A stretch of 46,959 bases of DNA from Clostridiales bacterium. Lineage in GTDB: Bacteria > Bacillota > Clostridia > Oscillospirales > CAG-272. Shown in pieces: positions 24,152-35,074 of this stretch. The stretch covers positions 1-46,959 of the forward strand of contig JAJQCT010000007.1 of assembly GCA_021202555.1 (NCBI GenBank), read 5' to 3'. Position numbers and translations under genes: made by a program. Each line of letters begins with the position of its first letter. Position 1 is the first letter of the stretch. Below the pieces are notes generated by a model. It saw only the letters and a list, made by a program, of their open reading frames with translations. It was not told where the DNA came from and searched no databases.

Positions 24152-25002
24152 TTCAGCGCCCTCCTCTGCGTGTCACGCTTTTCGCGCCCCTTTTCGTCCT
24201 CGTCGGTGAAGTAATTCATAATCGCCGTCGAGATTAAGATGAGAATCATCAGAACGAGAGAGAGCGCCGCGCCGAAGTGATAATTGTTGTACGAGATGAA
24301 CTGACTTTCAATCGAGTCGCCGATTAGCTGTATTTTGCCCCCGCCGAGCTTCTGCGAGATATAAAATGTCGAAATTGACGGCACGAATACCATCGTGATT
24401 CCCGATACGACGCCGGACACGGACATCGGCATTATGACCCCTGTGAGCTGACCGAGCGTACCGCAGCCGAGATCCCTCGACGCCTCAAGCAGGCTTTTGT
24501 CGATTCCTGCCATAACGGAGTAAATCGGCAGCACCATATAGGGCAGGTAGCAGAACACCATTCCGACGACTATAGCCCCCGGGGTGTTTATCATGTTGAG
24601 CGTCCCCAGCCCAAAAAACGAGAGAATCGAGTTGATTATTCCCGTATCCTGCAAAATCGTCATCCATGAATACGTCGTGATGAGGAAATTCATCCAGAGC
24701 GGTATCATGATGAGAAGCATCATCATGCGCTGACCCTTGTCCCCCATGCGGGAGATAATGTAGGCAAGCGGATACGCGATAATGAGACATACCACTGTCG
24801 CTATGAGCGCGAGGCATACCGAATTCAAAAGAATCGAGAGGTATTCCGCCGTGAAAAATCTCTGTATGTTTTCGGTCGAAAACGCTCCCGACGAATCGGT
24901 GAAGGCGTAATACGCGACAAAGAAGAGCGGCGCGATTATGAAAAGCGCGCACCAGACAAGATGGGGAGCAGCCGCGCACCGCTGCAAAAACGTGCGCTTC
25001 AT
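24148..25002 (-). CDS. potB: Polyamine ABC transporter permease PotB
   Basis: The second permease subunit, 284 residues with six hydrophobic segments, the large first periplasmic loop of PotB, and an EAA loop ([11 protein letters not shown] then [17 protein letters not shown]). It forms the heterodimeric channel with PotC. The ATG overlaps the end of potA by 4 nt and potC overlaps its end by 4 nt, so A, B and C are translationally coupled. Confidence 0.94.
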   Translation of the reverse strand: MKRTFLQRCAAAPHLVWCALFIIAPLFFVAYYAFTDSSGAFSTENIQRFFTAEYLSILLNSVCLALIATVVCLIIAYPLAYIISRMGDKGQRMMMLLIMIPLWMNFLITTYSWMTILQDTGIINSILSFFGLGTLNMINTPGAIVVGMVFCYLPYMVLPIYSVMAGIDKSLLEASRDLGCGTLGQLTGVIMPMSVSGVVSGITMVFVPSISTFYISQKLGGGKIQLIGDSIESQFISYNNYHFGAALSLVLMILILISTAIMNYFTDEDEKGREKRDTQRRALK

Positions 25003-26123
25003 TCGCTCTCTTCCTCTTTGTTTTCCGAAAGCATTTCAAGCTCGTCGGAATACGACGAATAGTCGCCGAACATACCCGAATACTCTGATTTTTTCATTAC
25101 CTGAATATTATCGGGGTCTACGCTCATTCCGATGTCGGAATCGACCGCGACCTGCTTCGGCGTCTGAATCATCCACTTGAACCCGCCGACATCGACAATT
25201 ATCTCATTGTACATTCCCTTGAAGGTTGAGGATGTGACGTGTCCCTTCAGCATTCCCTCGGACGGCGGCATGACCTCAACGTCCTCGGGACGCACGACGA
25301 CATCGACAGGCGTATTCTTGCCGAATCCCCTGTCAACGCAGTCAAAGATATGTCCCGCAAAGCGGACGCGGCAGTCGTCGATAAATACCCCGTCAAGGAT
25401 GTTCGATTCGCCGATGAAATCCGCGACGTAGGCGTTTACAGGCTCGTTATATATTTTAAGGGGCGTGCCTATCTGCATTATCGTTCCCGCATTCATGACG
25501 ACTACGGTATCCGACATGGAAAGCGCCTCCTCCTGGTCGTGAGTGACGTAAATGAATGTTATCCCCGTCTGCTTCTGCATATTTTTAAGCTCGTTCTGCA
25601 TATCCTTGCGGAGCTTCAGATCGAGCGCGCCAAGCGGCTCGTCGAGAAGAAGTACGCGGGGCTTATTTATCAGTGAACGTGCGATCGCGACGCGCTGCTG
25701 CTGTCCTCCCGACAGCGTAGTCACACGTCGTCGCTCGAATCCGCGAAGATTGACCATATCGAGCATTTCCTTTACGCGGACGGATATTTCATCGTCCGGA
25801 ACCTTTTTCACACGCAGACCGAACGCTATGTTTTCATAGACGTTCAGATGCGGAAAAAGCGCGTATTTCTGAAATACGGTATTGATATGGCGCTTGTTTG
25901 CGGGAACGTCGTTTATGCGCTTCCCGTCAAAGAAAATATCGCCGGAATCGGGCGTCTCAAATCCGCCGATTATTCGGAGCGTCGTCGTTTTGCCGCACCC
26001 CGAGGGTCCGAGAAGCGTGAGAAATTCGTTGTCGTAAATATCGAGATCGATACCGTCGAGCACGCGCTCCCCGTCGAAGGATTTTGAGATTCCCTTCAGT
26101 TCAATGACCTTGTTTCCCTTCAT
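24999..26123 (-). CDS. potA: Polyamine ABC transporter ATPase PotA
   Basis: The 374-residue ATPase energises polyamine uptake. Walker [10 protein letters not shown] lies near residues 38-46, the Q-loop in [14 protein letters not shown], the signature [15 protein letters not shown], Walker [13 protein letters not shown] and switch His in [10 protein letters not shown]; a C-terminal TOBE-type regulatory domain follows from about 240 (VVRPEDVEV). Family length is about 370. It has a promoter at 26307-26335 and a leader of about 180 nt. In many Clostridia a helix-turn-helix regulator precedes potA; none is seen here. Confidence 0.95.
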   Translation of the reverse strand: MKGNKVIELKGISKSFDGERVLDGIDLDIYDNEFLTLLGPSGCGKTTTLRIIGGFETPDSGDIFFDGKRINDVPANKRHINTVFQKYALFPHLNVYENIAFGLRVKKVPDDEISVRVKEMLDMVNLRGFERRRVTTLSGGQQQRVAIARSLINKPRVLLLDEPLGALDLKLRKDMQNELKNMQKQTGITFIYVTHDQEEALSMSDTVVVMNAGTIMQIGTPLKIYNEPVNAYVADFIGESNILDGVFIDDCRVRFAGHIFDCVDRGFGKNTPVDVVVRPEDVEVMPPSEGMLKGHVTSSTFKGMYNEIIVDVGGFKWMIQTPKQVAVDSDIGMSVDPDNIQVMKKSEYSGMFGDYSSYSDELEMLSENKEEESE

Positions 26124-26306
26124 TTTTTCCTTAATGCCACCTCATGCCTGCATTCCCGCCGTTTCCGTCGGGAATCTGCCCCTTTCATTTTGTTTCGCTC
26201 TTCCGCAAAAAATACCCACCCCCAAAAATCGGGCAAAAATTCCCGTTTTCGGAATCGTTCGGCTTTGAACGAGGTGAATATTTTTCGTATTTTTATGAGC
26301 ATATTC

Positions 26307-26335
26307 ATTTTAACAGAAAACTCGCCTTTTTGCAA
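26307..26335 (-). promoter_or_regulatory. Sigma-A promoter of potABCD
   Basis: On the minus strand TTGCAA (26335-26330) and TAAAAT (26312-26307) are 17 nt apart. The leader to the potA ATG at 26123 is about 177 nt and contains a hairpin (ATTCCCG at 26152-26158 pairing with CGGGAAT at 26169-26175). I recognise no known riboswitch class in it. Confidence 0.78.
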
Positions 26336-26366
26336 TACGCTTTATCAAAAAAACTCGCCTTTTTGC
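26317..26366. repeat. Two 17-bp direct repeats at the pot promoter
   Basis: AAAACTCGCCTTTTTGC occurs at 26317-26333 and again, without mismatch, at 26350-26366, a spacing of 33 bp (about three helical turns). The first copy covers the spacer and most of the -35 box, the second lies just upstream, the layout of paired transcription-factor sites. Confidence 0.75.
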
Positions 26367-26420
26367 GACAAAATTTTTCGGGCGTGCGGGCTTTTCTTTC
26401 GTCACCTTGACGATGAGGGG

Positions 26421-26924
26421 TCAGAATCGCTCCGATGTGCGCCTCATCAGAAGAAAAATAAGAGACAAAAGCAGCGCCGTGCCGCCGCCGATGCCTACGG
26501 CGTTTACATAAATCGCAAAAACGAAAAAAATCGCAAGGGACACACCCGAAACGGCGCGCGTGATTCTGTATGCCGTGTCGGGCGCGTCGAGCCGCCACGC
26601 GAGCAGCGAATACAAAATCCCCTCGCCGTCGGTATACGGCAGCGGAAGCAGATTGTACACGGCGGCGCCGAGACTGAACGCGCGGAAAAGCGCGCCCGCG
26701 GGAAAAAGAGCGAAAAGAGCGTTGAAAATCGCGCCTCCCGCAAGGATTATTATCCCGCGAGGGTATGACGTGCTGCCGGCAAGCCTCATAGAAAGCCCGC
26801 CGAATACAGCCCTCGGTTTTTCCGGCTTTACGCCAAAAAGCGACGCGGCGACAATATGCCCCGCCTCGTGAATCAAAACCGCCGACACCGCCGCCAAAGT
26901 CACCGCCGCAAATCCGCTCTCCAT
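26421..26924 (-). CDS. M50 (site-2 / SpoIVFB-like) membrane metalloprotease
   Basis: A small intramembrane zinc protease of 167 residues with four or so hydrophobic segments. The first holds the zinc motif HEAGH (19-23) and the second conserved site is NLLPLPYTDGEGIL, matching the N-x-x-P-x-x-x-x-D-G pattern of M50 enzymes. There is no PDZ or CBS domain, so it is a minimal site-2 protease close in form to SpoIVFB. The substrate is unknown; whether the organism sporulates cannot be judged here. GGAG precedes the ATG. No separate promoter is obvious between it and the lacZ terminator, so it may depend on read-through. Confidence 0.85.
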   Translation of the reverse strand: MESGFAAVTLAAVSAVLIHEAGHIVAASLFGVKPEKPRAVFGGLSMRLAGSTSYPRGIIILAGGAIFNALFALFPAGALFRAFSLGAAVYNLLPLPYTDGEGILYSLLAWRLDAPDTAYRITRAVSGVSLAIFFVFAIYVNAVGIGGGTALLLSLIFLLMRRTSERF

Positions 26925-26947
26925 ACCGTCACTCCAAATCGTTTTTC

Positions 26948-26986
26948 GGCAAAAAAGGATTCCGAGACCTCGGAATCCTTTTTGCC
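26948..26986 (-). terminator. Intrinsic terminator after lacZ
   Basis: A long near-perfect stem (GGATTCCGAG with CTCGGAATCC, extended by A/T pairs and GGC/GCC) is followed on the minus strand by a run of six T. A matching run of A on the other side makes it symmetrical. Confidence 0.88.
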
Positions 26987-27029
26987 GTGCCGATATAATT
27001 ATATTTGGGCGCGCTTTCCAAAATGAATA

Positions 27030-30143
<3,114 letters not shown>

Positions 30144-30206
30144 TTACCCTCTCTCTTAAAAATCTTTATTTCGTGCGCGGGCGGAAAACCGAACCGCACT
30201 ACTAAA

Positions 30207-30235
30207 TTTATATCATAGCCGCGCGTCAAAGTCAA
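30207..30235 (-). promoter_or_regulatory. Sigma-A promoter of lacZ
   Basis: On the minus strand TTGACT (30235-30230) and TATAAA (30212-30207) are 17 nt apart. A GAGAGGG ribosome binding site lies before the ATG at 30140. I see no LacI-type palindrome or cre-like site at the promoter. Confidence 0.85.
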
Positions 30236-30299
30236 CGGTTTTGAGAAATTTTTTTCGCGTCGGGGGAAAGTTTTTTTCGGCAGGAGAAGCATTTGCTTT

Positions 30300-30821
30300 T
30301 CAGTGTATATCACGCTCCCGCCCGCTGCGGAAAACAAGAAATTTGCTTATAACGTAATTTGCCGCCAGAACAAGCACGGACGCCAGAATTTTCGCCGCCG
30401 CCTCATCCGCGTTGAACGTGACGCCGAATACGGTCAAGGACAAAAGCGACGGGAAAAGTGTTTTCATCGCGTATGTCCCCGCAAGCGTCACGACGTAATC
30501 AAGCCCGAGCGTCAGAAGCCTTCCCGACGAAAATACCGCAAGCTGACGCAGAACTCCCGCGTCCCTGTCGGCATCCGTGAACACATATTTTCTGTTCGTG
30601 AAAAACGCCGTCAGCACGGCGCATATCCACTGAATTATCATCGCCGCCGTATAAACGGCGATATATGCGGGGCTTGTGGCGTCGCCCGCCTCAAGGGCGA
30701 AAATCGCGCGCCCCGCCGCCATGACGGCAAAATAAACGCCCCATCCGACAGCAGTCGTAAGAACGCCGAACACTATGTAAAGTATTATTTCGCGATATTT
30801 TTCATAAATTTGCTTAATCAT
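30300..30821 (-). CDS. GtrA family membrane protein
   Basis: A 173-residue protein with four membrane helices and the GtrA pattern: the N-terminal YIVFGVLTTAVGWGVYF, WICAVLTAFFTNRKYVF in the middle, and NYVISKFLVFR at the end. GtrA proteins are thought to flip or help move polyprenyl-phosphate sugars for cell-surface glycosylation. The start overlaps the end of the RNase M5 gene by 8 nt. It is the last gene of the minus-strand group that begins at the CYTH gene. Confidence 0.92.
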   Translation of the reverse strand: MIKQIYEKYREIILYIVFGVLTTAVGWGVYFAVMAAGRAIFALEAGDATSPAYIAVYTAAMIIQWICAVLTAFFTNRKYVFTDADRDAGVLRQLAVFSSGRLLTLGLDYVVTLAGTYAMKTLFPSLLSLTVFGVTFNADEAAAKILASVLVLAANYVISKFLVFRSGRERDIH

Positions 30822-31452
30822 TTTTCACCCCGTCAATGCGCCCTATAATTTTTTCAAACTCGTCCGCGTCGGAGATTACATTGAGCGCGGACAAAAGCGC
30901 GTTCGGCGTCATTCCCGACGGCAGTCCAAGCTCCGCGGCAAGGCGGTCGCGCTTTTTTTCGGCTCCCTCGCATCCCGACATCGCGTGAGCGTAGAAATCA
31001 GCCTTTGTTATATCGCGTCCGCGCGCTCTTTTCGGCGCGTCCGACGAAAAGGGCAAAAGCAGTCTGTAAAGCGTCACGTCGTCAATTCCCTCCACCCCGA
31101 GAGTCCCCTCGCGTGAGGGATTTTTTTTGCGCTTTTCCTTCCCCTTCACCCTCGGGATATAAAGCTGCGCGATTTTTTCCTTCGGAACCGCCGAGGTGAT
31201 ATAGCTGCGGATTACGCCTCCCGCCCCGTCGCTGTCGGTAAGTATTATAATTCCGTCGCCGGCGTCAGCCATGCGCCTTATGAGCGCGAGCTTTTCGCGG
31301 CGATTGAATATCGCAAAGCCGTCTGTCGTTATAATCGTGCCGACTACAAATCGCGAAAGCCTCTCGCGGTCAAATTTTCCCTCGACTATTATAGGTCGGG
31401 AGATATAAAGCTTTTTTACATCCCCGCTGCCTGCATCATTCAGTCCCGTCAT
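30814..31452 (-). CDS. rnmV: Ribonuclease M5 (toprim nuclease, DUF4093)
   Basis: Matures 5S rRNA precursors in Bacillota. The toprim domain shows the catalytic Glu in RPIIVEGKFDRERL, TTDGFAIF, and the acidic pair ILTDSDGAGGVIR; a DUF4093-like C-terminal part (from about residue 95) follows. At 212 residues it is slightly longer than B. subtilis RNase M5 (186), mostly by a basic insertion KGKEKRKKNPSR. The start at 31452 was chosen because ATG overlaps the holA stop in an ATGA quartet; a longer frame to 31491 would overlap holA by 43 nt. The neighbour holA is unusual: rnmV more often sits near tatD and ksgA. Confidence 0.88.
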   Translation of the reverse strand: MTGLNDAGSGDVKKLYISRPIIVEGKFDRERLSRFVVGTIITTDGFAIFNRREKLALIRRMADAGDGIIILTDSDGAGGVIRSYITSAVPKEKIAQLYIPRVKGKEKRKKNPSREGTLGVEGIDDVTLYRLLLPFSSDAPKRARGRDITKADFYAHAMSGCEGAEKKRDRLAAELGLPSGMTPNALLSALNVISDADEFEKIIGRIDGVKND

Positions 31453-32513
31453 GAAGCCCTCGCACCCGATAAAGCGAGCGAAATCTCGCAAAGAAGGCGC
31501 TCAACGCCCTCGTAGCCGAATCTCGACGATTTCATCCGCTCCTCCGCGTCTGCCGCAAGGCTCATCGCGCGCTCGAGCGCGCTTTCTTTATACCGCGACA
31601 CACTTTTCATATAAAGCCCGACCCTGTATTCGTGCATACCGAGCGCCTTTGCGATTTCAGCTCCCGACGCGCCGCCCGAGGCGAGCGCCTTTATCGTGAG
31701 CATATCTGAAATCGCGCGCGAAATCCCAGCAAGCAGGACTGCCGGCTCCGTCTTTTTTTTCGCCTCCGAGCGCACAACCGAAAGCGCGTCGCGCACCCTG
31801 CCGTCGAGAATGGAATTTGACAGCTCAAAGGCGCCGTACCCGTCGTTTTCGGCGCATACGGCATCTATGTCGGCGGGCGTGACGCGCGCCTTATCGTGAT
31901 ATTTCAGATACGCGATAGCCTTGTCGATTTCGGGCGACAGCATTGTCATGCTGTCGCCTACGCGGGCGAGCATACGATCGGATGTGCCGTACTCGGGAAC
32001 GATTCCCGCGCGCTCAAAGTGCCGCTCAATCCAGCGGCGAAGCTGTGCCGGCGACGCCTTCGGAAAATAAACGGGATTTATCCCGTCGGCGTCAATAAGG
32101 CGCTTCATTCTTGCCGACGGGCGCTTCGGCAGCGCTCCGAAATCAAACGTCCCGCAGGAAAGGCACATGATGAGAAGCGAATCCTCAAATTCGGCGGCGC
32201 GCGAAAGCGCCGACAAAAGCGCGTCAAAATCCGCGTCCTTCATCATGTCAAGCCCGTCCGCCGTGACCTCGACAAGCCTGTATCCGACCCCGCTCATAAA
32301 TGGAAGCGACGAGGAGGCGCCGACAATCGCGTCCGCGTCCTCCGAGGCGGAATACAGAATCCGCGTATAGTTCACCTCGTCGTCCGCGAACGGCTCGCGC
32401 GCCTTGTTTCTATAGTGCGAAACGAGGTAATCCTCCTCGCCGAAAAGCACATATGCGCCGCGCCGCGCCGTTTTCATCGCTGATTTGTAGTCAGCTTCTG
32501 TTAAAATTTTCAT
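31449..32513 (-). CDS. holA: DNA polymerase III subunit delta
   Basis: Delta opens the beta clamp in the clamp loader. The 354-residue protein has the AAA+-like N-terminal domain (RRGAYVLFGEEDYLVSHYRNK; delta lacks a functional Walker A), the linker with FPKASPAQLRRWIERHF and the C-terminal helical collar with SMTMLSPEIDKAIAYL and YRVGLYMKSVSRYKESAL. The ATG at 32513 has GAGGGAG 6-8 nt upstream and starts the family N-terminus (MKILTEADYKSA); residues upstream in frame are read across the end of the DUF1934 gene. Overlap with that gene is 23 nt. Confidence 0.93.
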   Translation of the reverse strand: MKILTEADYKSAMKTARRGAYVLFGEEDYLVSHYRNKAREPFADDEVNYTRILYSASEDADAIVGASSSLPFMSGVGYRLVEVTADGLDMMKDADFDALLSALSRAAEFEDSLLIMCLSCGTFDFGALPKRPSARMKRLIDADGINPVYFPKASPAQLRRWIERHFERAGIVPEYGTSDRMLARVGDSMTMLSPEIDKAIAYLKYHDKARVTPADIDAVCAENDGYGAFELSNSILDGRVRDALSVVRSEAKKKTEPAVLLAGISRAISDMLTIKALASGGASGAEIAKALGMHEYRVGLYMKSVSRYKESALERAMSLAADAEERMKSSRFGYEGVERLLCEISLALSGARAS

Positions 32514-33129
32514 AAAGCGCTCCCTCGTCGCGCGGCTTTGCCTCAAGTGAAAATCTGTTGTACTGCGAGTATTTCATCGCCCCCGATTCGATTGTGTAAG
32601 TCATATCGAGCGTGCCGCCTTTAGGCGAAAGCGAATTTGAAACGCGCTTGCCGATGACTGAAATCGAAAAATCCATTCCCATCGCGCTCATGACGCAGCT
32701 GTGAAGAACTCCCTCCTCGACTGTGAGCGAAAGCTTTGAATCGCCTCGCCTGATTACGGTGACAAGGCGCGGCGATGACAAATCAAAAATAACCGTCGTC
32801 ACCGAATTTCCAAGTCCGAGGCTTTCGGGCTCGTCGTAAACAAGCTCAATCTGCGAGCCCTTTTTGAAAATGCTTCCCTCCGTCGTCATCTCTATCGTCT
32901 CGGTATCCGCTTTGTAAATATCATCCATGAAATCGCGCATAGTGTCGTCATCAAGCCTGAAATCGTCGGGAACGCCGTACTTTTCCTTCATTTCATCGCT
33001 AATCTGCTCTCCCCCGACCGTCTCGAGAAAATCAAGCGTCTGCTCAACCAAATCCTCGCGCTCGTTTATAACCATACGCTGTTTCATTTTAATATACACG
33101 GTAACCTTTGCCGTTTCTTTTCCCGACAT
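32491..33129 (-). CDS. DUF1934 (YwiB-like) beta-barrel protein
   Basis: A 212-residue soluble protein. The C-terminal two-thirds match the DUF1934/YwiB layout: GSQIELVYDEPESLGLGNSVTTVIF, then VTVIRRGDSKLSLTVEEGVLHSC, MGMDFSISVIGKRVSNSL and GTLDMTYTIESG, i.e. an eight-stranded lipocalin-like barrel. The first 90 residues contain an acidic helical insert (EQTLDFLETVGGEQISDE) not found in short YwiB proteins of about 140 residues. Function is unknown. GGGAGG lies before the ATG, and the gene overlaps holA. Confidence 0.75.
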   Translation of the reverse strand: MSGKETAKVTVYIKMKQRMVINEREDLVEQTLDFLETVGGEQISDEMKEKYGVPDDFRLDDDTMRDFMDDIYKADTETIEMTTEGSIFKKGSQIELVYDEPESLGLGNSVTTVIFDLSSPRLVTVIRRGDSKLSLTVEEGVLHSCVMSAMGMDFSISVIGKRVSNSLSPKGGTLDMTYTIESGAMKYSQYNRFSLEAKPRDEGALYENFNRS

Positions 33130-33151
33130 TCTGTCCTCCCGATTAAAGGTC

Positions 33152-33613
33152 TCAGCTCCACGGCATCATATCATCGATTGATATGATATTAAGCACATAA
33201 ACCGAAAGAATGAATGCAGCCGCGAGTATCACGATAAGCGCAAGCTCAAAAATGAAGAGTGCAGCCGCCGCGCGCCTGTAAGCGACCTTCTTTGACAAAA
33301 GCGCGATAATTAGCGAGGCGACAAGACCGACGGCGGGAATCGCGCCTATAATATAGAGCAAAACGTAGGCGGCGACGGAGACGGGCGCGTATTTTGAGGA
33401 GGGCGAGGGCTTCATATCCGAATACGCGCTGTAAATCAGCCTCGCCGTCGCGGGCTCCTTTTCCTTTTTCAGTTCAGCTTCGACCCCGGTCAATCTTTCA
33501 ATGCCGTCGAAATTCGGCATAGGCAGCTCGTCCTCTTCCGAATCGGGCACATTTTCAGAGCCGGCGGCATTTTCTTCGCTTTCAGTGTCAACATATTCGT
33601 TCATATCGTCCAT
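33152..33613 (-). CDS. Small acidic-tailed membrane protein, unknown
   Basis: A 153-residue protein with an acidic N-terminal third (MDDMNEYVDTESEEN and so on), a central YSDMKPSPSSKYAPVSV segment, and two or three hydrophobic helices near residues 78-140 (AAYVLLYIIGAIPAVGLVASLIIALL; ALFIFELALIVILAAAFILSVYVL). I do not recognise a family. It is 22 nt upstream of the DUF1934 gene on the same strand and probably shares its transcript. Confidence 0.7.
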   Translation of the reverse strand: MDDMNEYVDTESEENAAGSENVPDSEEDELPMPNFDGIERLTGVEAELKKEKEPATARLIYSAYSDMKPSPSSKYAPVSVAAYVLLYIIGAIPAVGLVASLIIALLSKKVAYRRAAAALFIFELALIVILAAAFILSVYVLNIISIDDMMPWS

Positions 33614-33655
33614 GACCTCATCTCCTTTTAAAGCTTTATTTATCGTCCCATCGTC

Positions 33656-34315
33656 TCACTGCCCCGAGCTTGGCTCGGGCTTGAAAATCGACGTGAGAAA
33701 ATCCTTGTTGCGCGCCGCCACCTCGCGGATGTCGCGGAATATCTGCCCCGCGTAGCCGCGCAGCGTCGACGAAACGCCGACCGAATCAATCCCGAAGGCA
33801 TCGGCAATGTAAATCGCGCGGTAAAGGTGATATTCCTGCGTTACAATTATAATTTTTTCGGCGCCGTAAACGCCCGACGCGCGGTTTATGCTGTCGTATG
33901 TGCAATAGCCCTCGCCGTCGCGTATGATGTCCTCGTCGGGTACGCCAGCGTCAATGCAGTACTGCGCCATCACGGTGACCTCGTTATGATATTCGCTGTC
34001 GTCTCCCGTCAGAAGAAGCGCCGGCGCGGCTCCGGCAAAATAAAGCTCAATTCCGACATCAAGCCTGTCGGCGAGCATATCGGAGGGAGTTCCGTCTGAC
34101 CTCACCCCCGCGCCGAGAACAAGAATGCAGTCGGCGCCGAAATCAGCCGCACAGTCAGCCGTCGTGATTTTATCCGCAGAGGAAAATACGACATAAAAAT
34201 TGATTGAAAGTATAATCGTCAAGCCCACCGCCGCGAGTATGGCGAGAATGACGATAATTTTTTTCGCGCGTTCCCTTTTCGGAACATCATTCGGCAAATC
34301 CTTTTTCCTTTTCAT
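33656..34315 (-). CDS. YdcF/SanA family (DUF218) membrane-linked protein
   Basis: A 219-residue protein with one N-terminal membrane helix (about 18-42) and a Rossmann-like DUF218 domain outside or at the membrane: ADCILVLGAGVRSDGTPSDMLADRL, ALLLTGDDSEYHNEVTVMAQYC, and IIIVTQEYHLYRAIYIADAFGI. The SanA/ElyC/YdcF group affects envelope integrity and vancomycin exclusion in E. coli, and binds nucleotide-like ligands; the exact reaction is unknown. CGGAGG precedes the ATG. Confidence 0.9.
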   Translation of the reverse strand: MKRKKDLPNDVPKRERAKKIIVILAILAAVGLTIILSINFYVVFSSADKITTADCAADFGADCILVLGAGVRSDGTPSDMLADRLDVGIELYFAGAAPALLLTGDDSEYHNEVTVMAQYCIDAGVPDEDIIRDGEGYCTYDSINRASGVYGAEKIIIVTQEYHLYRAIYIADAFGIDSVGVSSTLRGYAGQIFRDIREVAARNKDFLTSIFKPEPSSGQ

Positions 34316-34379
34316 CCGACCTCCGTGAATTTATATCCCTCGCATCGTATCACCAAAACTTGAAGAATGAATCATAAAT

Positions 34380-34862
34380 TCATTCCTCAGGCGGTATTTT
34401 CAATGACAGCGCGTGATTTTTGTATTCCGGCACGTCCGTCACGTCGCGCACGACAGAAAAGCATTCGGGGACCTTTGGAATCTCGCCGTTCTCGTCAAAT
34501 TCAACCTCGAGCACGGCGGTGCGGCTCCAGAACGGGTAAACGTCGATTTCGTAATAAAATCCGCCGCTTTGCATGACGTACCGCTTTTTTGTAAGTCCCG
34601 ACGTGCTTGCAGCCTTATACCGAAGATACTGCGCCTCGCTTATAATCTCCTCGTCCTCGATTGCCGAAATCCTCGAAATCGAGCGCTTTCTCGTATGCGT
34701 GTATACTACCGTGTCCCCGCGACGGCGCGCTCTCACGCGCTCGGAGTGATAGCCTCCCGTCGGCGGCAGATAAAGCTGCTCAATATCGCTCTCGTCAAGC
34801 CCCGAAAGAAGCTCTTCCGAGGGCATTTTTATCAAAAACTTAAATTCCGTTTCTATCGCCAT
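34380..34862 (-). CDS. CYTH domain triphosphate tunnel protein
   Basis: A 160-residue CYTH protein. The signature ExExK appears at the N-terminus as ETEFKFL, followed by alternating charged strands (RVRARRRGDTVVYTHTRK, EEIISEAQY, KKRYVMQSGGFYYEIDVY, AVLEVEFD). CYTH enzymes bind triphosphates in a beta-barrel tunnel and act as inorganic or thiamine triphosphatases or, rarely, adenylate cyclases; the sequence does not show which. It has its own promoter and is the first gene of the minus-strand group down to gtrA. Confidence 0.9.
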   Translation of the reverse strand: MAIETEFKFLIKMPSEELLSGLDESDIEQLYLPPTGGYHSERVRARRRGDTVVYTHTRKRSISRISAIEDEEIISEAQYLRYKAASTSGLTKKRYVMQSGGFYYEIDVYPFWSRTAVLEVEFDENGEIPKVPECFSVVRDVTDVPEYKNHALSLKIPPEE

Positions 34863-34888
34863 GTAGTGCCTCCGTGCGTCTCATCTTT

Positions 34889-34917
34889 ATTATACGCCAA
34901 CTCGTCATCAAAATCAA
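34889..34917 (-). promoter_or_regulatory. Sigma-A promoter of the CYTH gene
   Basis: On the minus strand TTGATT (34917-34912) and TATAAT (34894-34889) are 17 nt apart, with ACGGAGG just before the ATG at 34862. Confidence 0.82.
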
Positions 34918-34983
34918 CGGTATTTTTCAAACGTGCGCGGAATATTTGATGAAGGCGATGTCGTACAAATGCGCGAATTTTAT

Positions 34984-35035
34984 CGATTACAGTCGATGAA
35001 ATTCAAAAATCGGCGTTGACTTTCGACCGTAATCG
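34984..35035. promoter_or_regulatory. Inverted repeat flanking the -35 of the AAA ATPase gene
   Basis: CGATTACAGTCGA at 34984-34996 is repeated in inverted orientation at 35023-35035 (TCGACCGTAATCG) with one mismatch over 13 bp and a 26-nt centre that contains the -35 box. The left arm is itself inside a small palindrome (ATCGA...TCGAT). Two binding sites for one regulator are the simplest reading. Confidence 0.65.
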
Positions 35036-35044
35036 TGATACTAT
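35016..35044 (+). promoter_or_regulatory. Sigma-A promoter of the AAA ATPase gene
   Basis: TTGACT at 35016-35021 and TACTAT at 35039-35044, 17 nt apart; GAGGAGG follows about 8 nt before the ATG at 35075. Confidence 0.8.
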
Positions 35045-35074
35045 ATATGCAGACAAGGGTGAGGAGGCGATTTT

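Noticed and set aside
26124-26306. Riboswitch in the potA leader
   Set aside because: There is one simple hairpin, but none of the conserved cores of known classes is recognisable; polyamine-responsive leaders cannot be judged by eye.
26120-26335. 71-codon minus-strand frame ending in an ATGA overlap with potA
   Set aside because: Its first ATGs lie at or before the predicted transcription start, no ribosome binding site precedes any of them, and the product is a low-information basic peptide. The overlap alone is weak evidence.
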